DNA from: Symsagittifera roscoffensis
Taxonomy: Eukaryota; Xenacoelomorpha; Acoela; Convolutidae
NCBI RefSeq assembly: GCF_963678635.1
Contig: NC_087066.1
Span: forward strand, 58,174,312-58,238,311
Length of the DNA stretch: 64,000 bases
Direction: 5' to 3'
The notes under the pieces are model-generated. The model was not told the origin of the DNA. It saw only the letters and a list, made by a program, of their open reading frames with translations, and searched no databases. Position numbers and translations under genes: made by a program. The first letter of the stretch is position 1; every line of letters starts with the position of its first letter. Below are positions 53,429-64,000 of this stretch, piece by piece.

Positions 53429-55333
53429 GGTGTTCAGACAATTCGGTCACAGACAATTCAGCCAATTTCAAATTCAGACAAGTCAGTCAAAATGAGTGAG
53501 ACAATTCGGCCAAAGACAATTCAGACAGTTTTAAAGTTTTAAAACGTGCGCGCAAAAACTTTTCACATGCGGCAAAACATCAAAGCTTTCATTAGACGAC
53601 TTATAATTAATTCCTTTCAAATGCACATAAAACAAATATAATTAACAGAAACAAAAGTACCTAGACATAATAAAACTTTATGCAATTCATTATGTTTCCA
53701 ATTTTAGAATAGTACCTAAGCAAAAATCGAACTCAACAAAAAACTGCACAATACTTAAAAGTTAACCAATTTACGCGAAAGTGGAACCGAGATTGGGAGT
53801 TTTACAGGCGGTCAAAAAGGATATCAGTTAAAGTGTTGACCACCCCTACCACGTACTGGCCACACAGTTACGCTGATATTCTGATCATGCCTTAGGCGGG
53901 GGAGGGTGCAACCGCCTATTAGGTAATTTGGGTAGTTGGTAGAAACTAATTAGAAACTTAAACTTCTTTAAAAGATAAACTAATTGCGATTAAAATATTG
54001 TCCAACCAGAAACCAGTACCGCGCCTACAATACCGAGTTACTCAACATCTCTTCGGAGTATACACCGAATCAGGCAGCAAGCCTTAGAAACAATGCCAAA
54101 ACCAAAAAACCTTGAGCGTCGACGAAATTCCTGAACCTCTCAAACTCACACACAGCGGTGATAAGTTCCTGTATTTTAATTCTGGTAAGTCGGACAGTCG
54201 AGTTTTATTTTTTGCAACATTACCAGCGCTTGATTTGTTTTCTCAGTCGGAAATGCGATGGAACGTTTTCAGTGGCACCAGATGTCTTTTACCAAGTTTA
54301 TATTATTCATGGTGTAATCGAAAACGCAGTTATACCCTTGGTGTATGCTCTGCTACCCAACAAGAGTCAAGACACTTATGAAAAACTTTTTGGCTGCTTA
54401 GAGCAATTTGGAAAAAAGTAGTCATTGATTTTGAAGCCGCTGTCAACGCCATAAGGGAAATGCAGCCTGATACAGAAATTCAATTCTGTTTCTTCCATCT
54501 ATGCCAGGCAGTATGGCACAATGTACAGAAGCTGGTATTTACGCGCAAGTACATGGACGATGATGAGTTTCGGTTGAATGTCAAAAAAATGATTTGCTTG
54601 GCATTCGTTCCCGTTGACGACGCTATTTTCGCTTTTGAAGCTCTCCGAAAAGAGTATCCCTCAGAGGAGTTTCAGCGTCTATCGGGTTATTTTGAAGACA
54701 CCTATATTGGTGCCTGTCGAAAGAACAGACGCGTCAAACCAAAATTTGACATTGCCGATTGGAACGTTTTCAATCGGGTGCTCAGCGGTGAACCTCGTAC
54801 GAACAATGCATTGGAGGCATGGAATGGCAGCTTCAATAAATTCGTGTCGACAAAGCACCCCGCCCTCCCCAAGCTGATCACACCTTTCAAAGATGAGCAA
54901 AAAAATGCCGAAATAAATGTAGAGAGACTGATGTCCTGTGATGTTATTAGAAAACCGAGGCCCAAGTATTCACTCGCCAATGAGAAACTCGTTCAAAACG
55001 CAAAAAACTACAATCGAGACCATATAGAGAAGTTTTTAAAACTTTGTACCTTCAATGTACATATATCTCAAAACTTTATGAATAGCAAGTTTGTTTTGAT
55101 CTTTGAAATTTGTTATTTTATATTTCACATTTCTTTGTTAAAGTGTTGAAAGCCTTCGGACTCTAATCAAATTAGAAAAGTTTTAAATTTTCCTTTTATC
55201 TCGTCTCTTTAATCTAAATAGGCCAAATTGTCTTTGGCTGAATTGTCTGAATTTTTTTGGCTGAATTGTCTGTAATTTAAATTGGCTGAATTGTCTGTGG
55301 CTGAATTGTCTGTGGCTGAATTGTCTCTGCGCC
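53429..55333 (+). mobile_element. MULE-type DNA transposon with TIRs and 8-bp TSD
   Basis: The ends are inverted repeats: left GGTGTTCAGACAATTCGGTCACAGACAATTCAGCC (start 53429), and the right end reads the related GGCGCAGAGACAATTCAGCC on the minus strand (from 55333). The subterminal part is a cluster of ACAATTCAGCC/GGCTGAATTGT units on both sides. The flanking 8 bp GTTTAAAG is repeated exactly at 53421-53428 and 55334-55341. It encodes a broken MULE transposase. Confidence 0.88.
54112..55149 (+). pseudogene. MULE transposase, frameshifted
   Basis: The enzyme cuts and pastes the element using an RNase-H-like DDE core. The frames read in order: SRVLFFATLPALDLFSQSE (54205-54245), then CDGTFSVAPDVFYQVYIIHG in the next frame (first catalytic D), ALLPNKSQDTYEKLF, then, after another shift in an A6 run at about 54413-54418, DFEAAVNAIREMQPD (second D) and CFFHLCQAVWHNVQ, on to EPRTNNALEAWNGSFNKF. 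These are the standard MULE landmarks. At least two 1-nt frameshifts make it a pseudogene, unless the sequence has homopolymer errors. Confidence 0.82.
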
Positions 55334-55662
55334 GTTTAAAGACTTGTCTCCGGAATCCAGGAGCATACAGACACAAAATTGTGCTCCTATCCAGTGCATA
55401 GTTTGGCCTCATAATGTTTTTTTGAAGTTTCATCGCTGAAATAGATTGCTTGACTGACTGAAATTTGTTTTCGAATTTCAAAAGTGAATTTTATTTCCCG
55501 TTTTCCCAGCGGAAAAAAATTTACCTGGGATTTTTTGTCTCAAATTGAGTTTTTTTAATCAAAAATTGTACTTGAAATTCAAAGAGCTTCAAGTCCAAGG
55601 TTTTTACTTGAAATTCTAAATGTACAGGTTTTTTAAAAAAAAAAACATAGTTTCCTTACGTT

Positions 55663-57981
55663 CAGGGGCGGATGTAGGATTTTCTTGAGGGGGGGGGGTC
55701 GGATTGAGAAAAGTTTGACGAAAACAATGATTTTTTTGCAATATGAAAATGAACAAAATTAAACAAAATTGAGTCTTCGATTTTTTGCGGCATATCTGTC
55801 GATGACCTCTTCATCATTGATTTCTACATCTTTGTGGATGTAAATTAGCGCCAAGTTTGAGAGTCGGTCCTCCATTTTGGAGCGGAGGTAACTTTTTAGT
55901 AGTTTCATGCTCGAAAAAGAGCGCTCAGCAGTGCATACCGTCACTGGGAGGGTAGCACCAATCTGGAGCAAAGTAAAAATTACTGGCATTGTGACTTTGT
56001 GACACACTCTGAGTGCAGCTGTGAAGGTTTCTGGGGTATCGGTGTACAGGGGTAAGCGCCACATGTTTTTCCAAACTTCGAACTCGCTGGAGAAGTAACC
56101 ATCTGGAATTACTCCTTCGTATAATTGGACCAGATCATCAAAATCTTCCTCCTTTGCATCCTTCTCACTTATCCAACGGGGTAGCAGCTTGCACACTTAG
56201 ACACAAGAAGAAGCTGCTCCAACGAAGCGTTCCTTGAGATCCATCAAGACAAAGTCAAGAAAGGGCAATTAAACGGTCTGTCTGAAGTGATCATAAGCCG
56301 ATGATGCTACAGGAGGTCTGCCTCTTCTACCCTCTATTTAAATATCGCCCAGCTTTGCGGCGTCAGAGTGGACTTTTTCGTAGCGGCCATTACCTTCACC
56401 ATCGCGCCATTGTTGAAAGAGGTGACGCAAGTTCCGGATGTGATCCATTGACTGAGGCAATTCTAGCGAAGGTACCTGAAGAGCAATGCTGGTAGCTTTA
56501 GTCGCCCCCAGCAGGTGCTTCATAGACATCAGGGCAATCAGGAACTCTGACCGCATCATGCTAGCCAGATAAGCACAGCAGTCAGAAGCACAGCTTTCCC
56601 CAGGCCAATTGCTGATGTCTTCTAGTGTAGCTTCAATGGAAGGCTTCAGCTGGATAAAAGTCAGAACAGCATCGTGTCGTTCAACCCATCGAGTGTCAGA
56701 CATCTTTGGGATTGCAGTTTTGCTAGCTTCGGGCTGCAATTTCCGTATATTCTCACAGAAAGCATCAGAACGCTTTGCAGAACCGCGAAGTAAGATGATG
56801 ATTCGAGAAATTAGGGCAAAAGCACGGCCTATCGGAAGAACTTTCGATGAGTTGACCAGAGTCAGTTCTCGGTGGCCACAGAAAGGCAATCCCAGGCGGG
56901 CAGTGAAAACGATTGTGCTGACTATTGGAGCCAAAAACTTCCTGTTTTTCTCCATTTCTTTTGCAACTGCGCGATCCAGTTTCACTTCGATGTTCCTGAT
57001 TGGGTTTTTGACAGAATCAAGAAAGTCCTGCGCTTTCTCCAGTGATTTCTTGTGATAGGCTGTTTTCTGATGTGGATCCAAGTAGTTTGAGAGGCGTGCA
57101 AACTTCTTGAACGGCTTGTTGACCAGCTGAATCTCTTCTGAGCGTCCCGCTTTCTTTATCTCTTCCAGGTCGGCAAAGCAGAAGCAGAAGCGACAGTAGA
57201 GTCCCTCTTGGATCATGGAGTAGGTCAGGAACTGGTATCTTTCCAGGTGCTGTGGGCCAAGAGTTCGCTTTTCTTGTTCTCCTTGTTTCGTCACAAGCTC
57301 GTATGGCCAGACTTGCAGTGGGGGTTTGTTGGGGTTGTCCAGCAGTGCAAACTTGATGTCCCTGTCCATGTCCAGTGAGCTGAAGTTGTAGATGCCGAGG
57401 TCAATATAGGATGGAGAGTGTAGAGCTTGCTCAGAGAGCGGAGATATAGAACTAATTGATGAAAGATCATCATCTTTAATGGTGGCTAAAGGAGCCAATG
57501 GCTCTAGGGCCTTGAAGGTCCAGGTATGGGCGTCTCAGGAGTGGAAGATCCAGGGTTGTCAGGCTCAGGAGTGGTTGCAGTGGATGAAGGTGGTGACTTC
57601 TTGGGTCCACTGGTGAAGAAAGCCTTGAGCGTCTTGAAGCCAGAAGCCTTAGAGTCCTTGGGAGCAGTCCGCTTTGACATCTGGAAGGTTGAAGTCCAGG
57701 GTCCAGTCCAGAGTGCAGTGTGAAGTCCAGCGAAGAAGATTTTAGAATGAGCTAGGTAGTTTTGAACGGGGTATATATACTGCGAATGAGGCAGGTTGCC
57801 TCGAGTTGAAAAAATGAGTCCAATTTGAGGCCTCAAAAAAGACGCATTTTCACACCTCAAAATTTTCTTTGATATAAAGGCCGAAGGCGCCTTTTGAAAA
57901 AAAATTAAGTAAATTGTTCAAAGGGGGAACCCTTTGGTGTTTGTTAGGTTACCCGCCCCCCTCCCCCTAAATCCGCCCCTG
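55663..57981 (-). mobile_element. hAT-type DNA transposon with TIRs and 8-bp TSD
   Basis: The terminal inverted repeats are CAGGGGCGGATGTAGG at 55663 and, on the minus strand from 57981, CAGGGGCGGATTTAGG. The exact 8-bp duplication CTTACGTT flanks it at 55655-55662 and 57982-57989. The 8-bp TSD and the CAGGGGCGGAT end are typical of hAT elements. It carries a minus-strand transposase. Confidence 0.92.
55759..57680 (-). pseudogene. hAT transposase (TTF-type zinc finger / ZMYM- or P52rIPK-like), in three frame blocks
   Basis: Block 1 (57680-57504) starts MSKRTAPKDSK and is Pro/Ser-rich. Block 2 (57498-56338, open without ATG upstream) carries a TTF-like zinc region (LTYSMIQEGLYCRFCFCFAD), a K/H region (HQKTAYHKKSLEKA), and the RNase-H-like part (MSDTRWVERHDAVLTF). 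Block 3 (56196-55759) carries the C-terminal hAT dimerisation region (LPVTVCTAERSFSSMKLLKSYLRSKM, then RLSNLALIYIH). Joins at 57500 and 56200-56340 need frame changes. They could be introns or mutations; no convincing intron borders were seen. Confidence 0.78.
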
Positions 57982-57989
57982 CTTACGTT

Positions 57990-59700
57990 TATTGACTCTT
58001 TTCCACCTGTCTGTTGGCTATGTTTTTGAAGTTTCATTTTTTGAAAAGCTTGCCTTCGAAAAATTTTTCACGACTCGTTTTCATTGTTGTTTTCGAAAAA
58101 CTCCATTTCGTAAACCGATTCTTTCTTTGGAATAACTTGGCATATGCATGCTCCAGTGCTTTCAATACTCTGCTAAAAAAACGTTTAAATTTTGGCTAAC
58201 CGATTTTTTCTGTGGAATAATTTGAATTATTTCAAAGCTTAGTCGCTTATGCTTTTTAATCGCTTATGCTTTTTCAAATATTTTTAAGGGATGAAATCAC
58301 ATGAAAATTGTACATTAATTTTTTATTGTTTATATGGCTTGCTTAGAACAACTGGTTTTTTTGCGAGCTGATTTACGGTATGAAATAATTTGACAAATTT
58401 CCTTGTTTGAATGACATGCTTTCATTGTTTGAATGACATGCTTTCATTATTTGAATGACATGCATATGCAGTTTCATTGTTTGAATGGCGTTCTTGGACA
58501 AACATAGGCTATTGCCAATCGATTCACGGTATGGAAGAAGAACTTAAAAAAGTGTCCAAGTTGTTTTCGCTTTAATCGCCTGCTGAGAAAAAAAACGGTT
58601 CAAGCGAAGTCAATTAGAAAAATTTCAAACATACTTTGCTTATTGGACAAAAATGAAGATGAAGAGACCACAAATGCAAATGCCAAATTCAAAGCTTTTT
58701 GAAATACTGAACTAGGGATGTTTAACGGTTCTCGAATGCAATTATAGTTAATGCAAACTTGTTAGCAATAATCTTAAGGTCAGCGAATCTGAACCAAGTT
58801 AATCAATTTGAAACTGCTCATTTGGGCATCTGAAACCATATGCAATTCATTTGAGCACGTAAAGATCTGTTTCGAAAAACTAATTAGCTTAAATGAACCG
58901 CTTTTGACCGTTTTAGTTGCTGAAGGTGATCGATGTTGCCAACAATTTGGCATTAACTATAGATGTGGCTTGAACTGGTTTTATATATCCGAGTTGCCAT
59001 CTGAATCAAGCAAATGAGCATATATATTCACTGAAAGTTAGGCCAGTCGTTCAGTTTCAAAAGAGCAGCTGCGAATTTTTTGATAGTTTTTTGGCAGCTT
59101 TTCTTTCAGTAGGGACGGGATTCAATTATTTAAATACAGCATGTCTATATTTCAAATCAATTAAATCAATGATATTTTTTTGACCTCATGAACAATTTTC
59201 TGTTGGCTGTTTTTGAGCCAATGTGGTTCAATAAATTTTAAGGCATCCGAGAAGTGAAAGTAGTGTTAGAAGTGTTGAAAGGTTTTCCGGGCAATATTTT
59301 GTTTCCTGTTTTTATTTATGCACCGGTGTATTGTTTATTTTCTACTGCATCATGATTATTTTATTTGATAATAACATGGGGTTTTCCTGTGTTACCCCCG
59401 GACATGGTTTGTTGTTACTGACGATTCAAACAAGTGTTGTTTGAGGTTGCTGCTTCAATTAAACGAGCAAACTCTCGTATTTAGTTGAGGGCTACATCTA
59501 GCCTATGAACATCTGGATATTTTTATGTGTAAAATCAGATGCGGGGCTAGACCTAAAAGTATCGTAACATGCATGTGTAAGCGAGCAATTATGCAGTAAT
59601 AATGAGCGAAATGGATGAGTTTTCCTCTTCAATCACGTTCCTTTGTGTTTCAATGTATTTTGGTTTTCTTTCCCAATATTTGTTTTTCATTTTTTTTCAG
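57990..59700. other. Non-coding DNA with small tandem repeats
   Basis: A ~24-bp unit (TTGTTTGAATGACATGCTTTCA type) is repeated about three times at 58404-58478, and a 19-bp unit (TCGCTTATGCTTTTT) twice at 58243-58278. No gene is supported. Confidence 0.5.
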
Positions 59701-59774
59701 GAAAGAGTAATAAAGTTTGTCCACGTCTTACCAATCATCTAAGTATCGGTTTCGGGTATTCACTGGTGGCAGGT

Positions 59775-60074
59775 TCATTTGTTGGTCTTTTCAGTTCTGT
59801 TCTCGAATAAGGTTATCTTAAATCGTATCCTCGTTTGAAGAGATATAGCACAGAAGCCTTCTGTACTATTCAATTGCACAAATCCAAGGCCTGATGGATG
59901 ATAAGTTTTTATCTCTCCTGCTAAAAGTTCGAATGCAGCGAATGACTTTGGCTCAAGCGAATATCGCGAAATTGATCTTATCAGATCCCCGCTTTCGAAA
60001 ACAACCCATACATTTTCTGAATGCTTTTTCAGTGTAGATTTCGAATCTGATTTTAAAATGGTGAAAACTAACAA
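59775..60074 (-). CDS. Unassigned open frame, possible terminal exon
   Basis: This 99-codon open frame has no ATG at its 5' end. It follows an acceptor-like TTTTTTTTGTTAG on the minus strand and would encode VFTILKSDSKSTLKKHSEN... SISRYSLEPKSFAAFELL ... TEGFCAISLQTR. Its composition is more protein-like than nearby ORFs, but I recognise no family. It may be chance. Confidence 0.2.
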   Translation of the reverse strand: MLVFTILKSDSKSTLKKHSENVWVVFESGDLIRSISRYSLEPKSFAAFELLAGEIKTYHPSGLGFVQLNSTEGFCAISLQTRIRFKITLFENRTEKTNK

Positions 60075-60237
60075 AAAAAATATATTTATTTTTACATTAT
60101 TTTCGAGCTGAGCAAATTTTAAGAACGCTTCTCTATACTGTACAGTCCGTTTCGCTCACGTCACAAACAAGACCATGTAGCAAGACTATGAGGTTGTTTT
60201 TGACGTTGGAACAGTACTGACGTCATGGAGTTTTTCA

Positions 60238-60600
60238 AAATCTGTTCGATAAATTAAATCATTGTTAATTTATAATTAACCAAAGAAGTAATTAAAACAA
60301 ATACACGATAGCGTACATATTTGATTGCATAAACGCGTGCCCGTCAATGTGTAGGCGTGCGTTGGCTTCTGCATGGAACTCAAGCTCGCATTTATAGAGA
60401 AGTTTTGGACTTAAATCTATTTTAATAATTAAATCATAGGTAATTCAAACTTGGACTTTTAAAAATTTGCTCGATAAATTAAATCCTTCCTAATTTATAG
60501 TTAACCAAATCAGTAATTAAAACAAATTCACAAACGCGTAACTACATAAACGCACGCACGTCCATGCGCGCACCAGTGTTGGCTTTTGTCTGCAATCCGT
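60238..60600 (+). repeat. ~225-bp tandem duplication
   Basis: TCGATAAATTAAATC, TTAATTTATA, TTAACCAAA and GTAATTAAAACAAATnCAC, then an 'ACGCGT' and 'GCGTGCG' rich segment, occur in order at 60247-60370 and again at 60470-60590, with moderate divergence. Confidence 0.75.
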
Positions 60601-60680
60601 TTGCGAGCGGAACCCGTTCAAGGCAGAAGTCAACGCGCATAGACGTGCGTGCGTCATGTAGTTACACGTTTGTGAATCTA
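60525..60680. repeat. Inverted repeat (MITE-like), ~56-bp arms
   Basis: Left arm 60525-60585 (TTCACAAACGCGTAACTACAT, then GCACGCACGTCCATGCGCG) is complementary with few mismatches to right arm 60622-60678. The spacer is about 35 bp. Confidence 0.8.
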
Positions 60681-60829
60681 TCTATTATATATTTATATGC
60701 GGGCTTTACTATCTAGCCATGTTTAAGCTTTTTCGACCTATTATTTTTGCATGTTTAAGCTATATCGAATATTGCAATGGTTAAAGTTTTTTCGACTTTC
60801 CAGTTTAAATTCAGTGTTTATTTCATCAA

Positions 60830-62990
60830 GTTTGAAATTAGCAACCCAATAGTAGGATATTGTCAGAGATTTCCCAGGTTTTGCGATTCTGGCCTCTATA
60901 TAGGAATAACCAAATTCTTTTAGTTTACGAGATAGGCAATTTTCGAGATTTTTCAAAAAAAAGAAAATTTAATTTAAAAAAATGTTTCTAATATTTTGAA
61001 ATTCTCACCCTGTAGTTGGGTGCTGTCAGGGTGCTCTCAGTGGTTGCAAATCTTGCCTTCAACTCTCACTTCTCAAATCCTTATAGTTTTCGCGATATGA
61101 GGTTTTTTATGATTTTTGCAAAATTTTTTTCAAAAACTTGATTTGCAAAAAATTCCAAAACGTTGAAGATCTCAATCCTGTTGTTGGATATTGTGAGGGT
61201 ACTCTCAGGGGGTTGCGAATCTTGCCTTTGATTATGGCTGGTTAAATCCTTGTAGTTTTCAAGATGTGACCTTTTTCGGATTTTTTTTCAAAATTTTTCA
61301 GAAAACTTAGATGCAAAAAATTTCACAAAAGTTGAAATTATCATCTCTGTAGTGAGGCTCTGTCAGGTTACTCTCAGGAGTTGCGAATTTTGCCGTCAAA
61401 TATGACTGCTCAAATCCTTGTAGTTTTCGAGATATGACGTTTTTTTATGATTCTCTCCGAAATTTTCAAAAAAGCTTATATGTTGAAAAGTTCCAAAACT
61501 TTGGAGATCTCAATCCTGTTATTGGAGTCTGTGAGGGTAATCTCAGGCGGTTGCAAATCTTCCCTCTGAATATGGCTGCTCAAATTTTTCTAGTTTTCGA
61601 GATACGACGTTTTTTTAGGATTTTTTCAAAGTTTTTCAGAAAACTTAAGAATGAAAAATTTCGCTGAACTTGAAATTATCATATCTGTAGTTCGGCTCTG
61701 TCAGGGTACTCTCTGGAGTTGCGAATTTTGCCTCCCAATATGATTGCTCAAATCCTTGTAATTTTTAGAGATTTGACGTTTTTTATGATTTTCTCCGAAA
61801 TTTTCAAAAAAAAAAATTTAGATAATAAAAAGTTCGAAAACTTTTTTTAGATATCAATCCTGTTATTGGAATCTTTGAGGTTACTCTCAGGGGCTGCGAA
61901 TCGTGCCTCTGAGTATGGCTGCTCAAATTCTTGTAGTTTTCGAGACATGAGTTTTTTGGTATTTTTTTCAAAATTTTTCAGAAAACTTAGGTGAAAAAAG
62001 TTTCACAAAACTTGAAATTATCTCTGTCGTGAGGCTCTGTCAGGGTACTCTCAGGAGTTGCGAATTTTGCCTCCAAATAGGACTGCGATTTTCGCCTCCA
62101 AATAAGACTTCTCAAAATCTTGCAGTTTTCCAGATATGACGTTTTGTGATTTTTTCAAAAAAAAATTCATGAAAAATAAATTTATTTATTTTTTTCAAAA
62201 TTTGAAATTCCCAATCTGTATTTAGGGGACTGTCAGAGTAATCTCAGGGGTTGCAAATTCGGACTCCAATTAAGAATGCCCAAATCATTTTTGTTTGAGA
62301 GATACGACTACTTTTGTATTTTTTTTTGGAAATTTTCAGAAAACTCAAATTACAAAAGAATTCGTTAAAGTGAAATTCCCAAACCTGTAGTTGTGTACTT
62401 TCAAAGATTGCCAATATTGCCATCAAAAAAAACTGCTCGAATTTTGTTAGTTTTCGAGATATGAAGTTTTTCTGGTTTTCAAAAAAATATCTCTTTTAGA
62501 AAACTTAAGGTGTAGCTTCTCAAAGTTTGAATTTTTCAACGTTGTAGTTGGGTACTGTAAGAGTACTCTGAGGAGTTGCCAATTTTGCGTCCAAATGCGA
62601 CTGCTCAATTGCTTTCAGCTTCTCAGATGTGACGTTTCTTAATTCATTATAAACTTAGATAAAAAAAATTCACAAAATTTTATGGTTTTTCGAAATTGAA
62701 TTAAAAATTCGAATGAAAAATTTTACAAAATTTTTATTTACTCTCAGGAGTTGCAAATCTTGCTTCTAAATGCGACTGCTATTTTGATTTCAGTTTCCCA
62801 GATGTGACGTTTCTTAGTTCATTTTAATTTTTTTGAAGAACTTTAATAAAACTTCACAAAATTTTATTGTTCTTCAAAATTTGTAGAAAAAACTTGAATA
62901 AAAACTTTGTAAAATTTTTAATTACGAATCCTTTAATTGGGTGCTATCAGAGTACACTTAAAAAATAGTTTTTTGAATTGTTGAAAATTC
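60830..62990 (+). repeat. ~168-bp satellite array with two-unit higher-order pattern
   Basis: About 13 units. The landmark CTGTCAGGGTACTCTCAGG (variants) recurs near 60858, 61019, 61187, 61355, 61525, 61694, 61868, 62033, 62226, 62394, 62552 and 62940, mostly 158-174 bp apart. Each unit also carries GAGTTGCGAATTTTGCCTCC, ACTGCTCAAATCCTTGTAGT and TTTTCGAGATATGACG blocks. Two types alternate between 61187 and 62033: one with 'ATCTCAATCCTGTTATTGGA', the other with 'GAAATTATCATCTCTGTAG'. The right-hand units decay. It is non-coding. Confidence 0.9.
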
Positions 62991-64000
62991 GAAGCACCGG
63001 AGGTCAGGTTCGAGTTAGCAATGATTTAATAAACAGAACAGATCAAAAAGGCTCTGCCTCTGCAATTTTACATTGATCACGTGCCACAGGTTTATGGTTT
63101 ATTTCATTCACGTTTCAAGTAATCTACTTTTTTGCAAATGAAAATTGTTACATTTATAGAGCGTTAAAATTTAAAACAACGTTCTTTTGGGTCCATTGCA
63201 AACTCAGTTTTTAGTTTTCATCAAATAATTGTACAGATTGAAACTCAGGTAGCTTTGGGAAGTCTTCTGATATTCAAAAAACCCTTTAAAATGATTTTCG
63301 CCGAATATAGAAGATAAGTTTCTGAAGATTTCGTAGCAAATTGCAAAAAGTTACCATATTTCGATCCAGTTTTTTCAAATGAGGCTGGTTTTATCAAATG
63401 AAGCATCACTTGTTCAATAAAATTTGAGATTAAAAAGCTTTAAGGTGATGCAATTCGTGGGAGCAAGTGTCTTTTTATCGGAAACTTCACTTCTTTTCCT
63501 GTAAAGATTTTTGTTGTTATTAGCCTGGGGTAGGGTTTGGATTGTCCGTCTTCAGGTCTATAAACTTGCGGCATCTACCGGCCGAAGCCACGGGTCTGCA
63601 GGGGTAAATAGGAGGGGCTATGGGGACAGTTGAATAGGTGGCTAGTAGTGTAGGGTACAAGGGAATAGATTCGTCTTAGAGGTGGGAAGGGAGCTGTATG
63701 GTCGGGAAATGTAAGTGTTTAAAAGCCGACTTGGGAGAGCCTACAGTGGATTGATCTGGAGAGATTTTGATCTGAGGGGTCGACAAGAGTGATTTGAATA
63801 ATCTAAAAACCAGGAGTTTTAGGAAGGAATTTGCTTGCTTGCTTTGTGTGCTGAAGTTTTTAAATAGTTTCAAAGTTTTTAATATGTAGGAGACTTCGTC
63901 TCGGTTTTTAAAATCAACAAGATTCAGAATAGAATGACGTTGTTAACGAGGGAAAGATGTGAAGGTGGATGAAACTGCTCGACTGATTGGAACGGCAGGT
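62990..64000. other. Unassigned right edge
   Basis: 62990-63500 is ordinary AT-rich DNA. From about 63520 the sequence becomes richer in G and loses the long A/T runs (GGGGTAGGG, GGAGGGGC, GGTGGGAAGGG). This may be the edge of another mobile element or a gene that continues outside the window. No ORF is supported. Confidence 0.35.

Overview
The window is animal (metazoan) nuclear DNA. It contains recognisable eukaryotic genes with GT-AG introns (MCM2, the proteasome regulator PSMF1/PI31, and the first exons of a HAP40/F8A-like gene). They sit in AT-rich non-coding DNA full of repeats and transposons. The species cannot be fixed from the sequence; a compact-intron invertebrate fits best.

Region 1 (1-24.8 kb) is two nested, related Ty3/gypsy-type LTR retrotransposons. 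Element E1 lies on the minus strand and runs off the left edge. Its gag (1-1748, one in-frame TAG), leader (about 1749-4713) and a divergent LTR starting at 4714 are visible. Element E2 lies on the plus strand at 5272-24547. It is about 19.3 kb long with LTRs of 904 and 901 bp that differ by about five substitutions and one 3-bp indel. It appears to sit inside E1's LTR, whose other part I place at about 24548-24824. E2 encodes Gag (two zinc knuckles), a 2.1-kb-codon Pol (protease, RT, RNase H, integrase) ending in a macro-domain-like module, and a third gene that is split by a frameshift. The long part of that gene holds two SGNH-hydrolase-like domains followed by about 700 residues I cannot assign. 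This Ty3 element with a macro-like tail and a tandem SGNH third ORF is the strongest candidate for an undescribed system. This copy has a tyrosine where the first catalytic aspartate of RT is expected, so it is probably defective although its frames are open.

Region 2 (24.8-40.1 kb) holds a PHD-finger ORF (probably a LINE ORF1) on the minus strand, an intronless PSMF1 gene, and then about 12 kb of repeats. These include degenerate ~180-bp repeats, an old partial copy of the PSMF1 3' end, two large palindromes that share the same loop sequence, and an almost exact tandem duplication (30328-35781 and 35781-39174) that differs by about 2.06 kb.

Region 3 (40.1-53.4 kb) holds MCM2 (two exons, apparently complete), several small duplications and hairpin repeats, a decayed minus-strand LINE, and two exons of a HAP40-like gene. 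Region 4 (53.4-64 kb) holds a MULE-type transposon and a hAT transposon, each with terminal inverted repeats and an 8-bp target duplication, then a duplicated inverted-repeat element and a ~168-bp satellite array with a two-unit (about 338 bp) higher-order pattern. The last 0.5 kb has a different composition and is unassigned.

All domain calls are by eye from translations; no database search was run.
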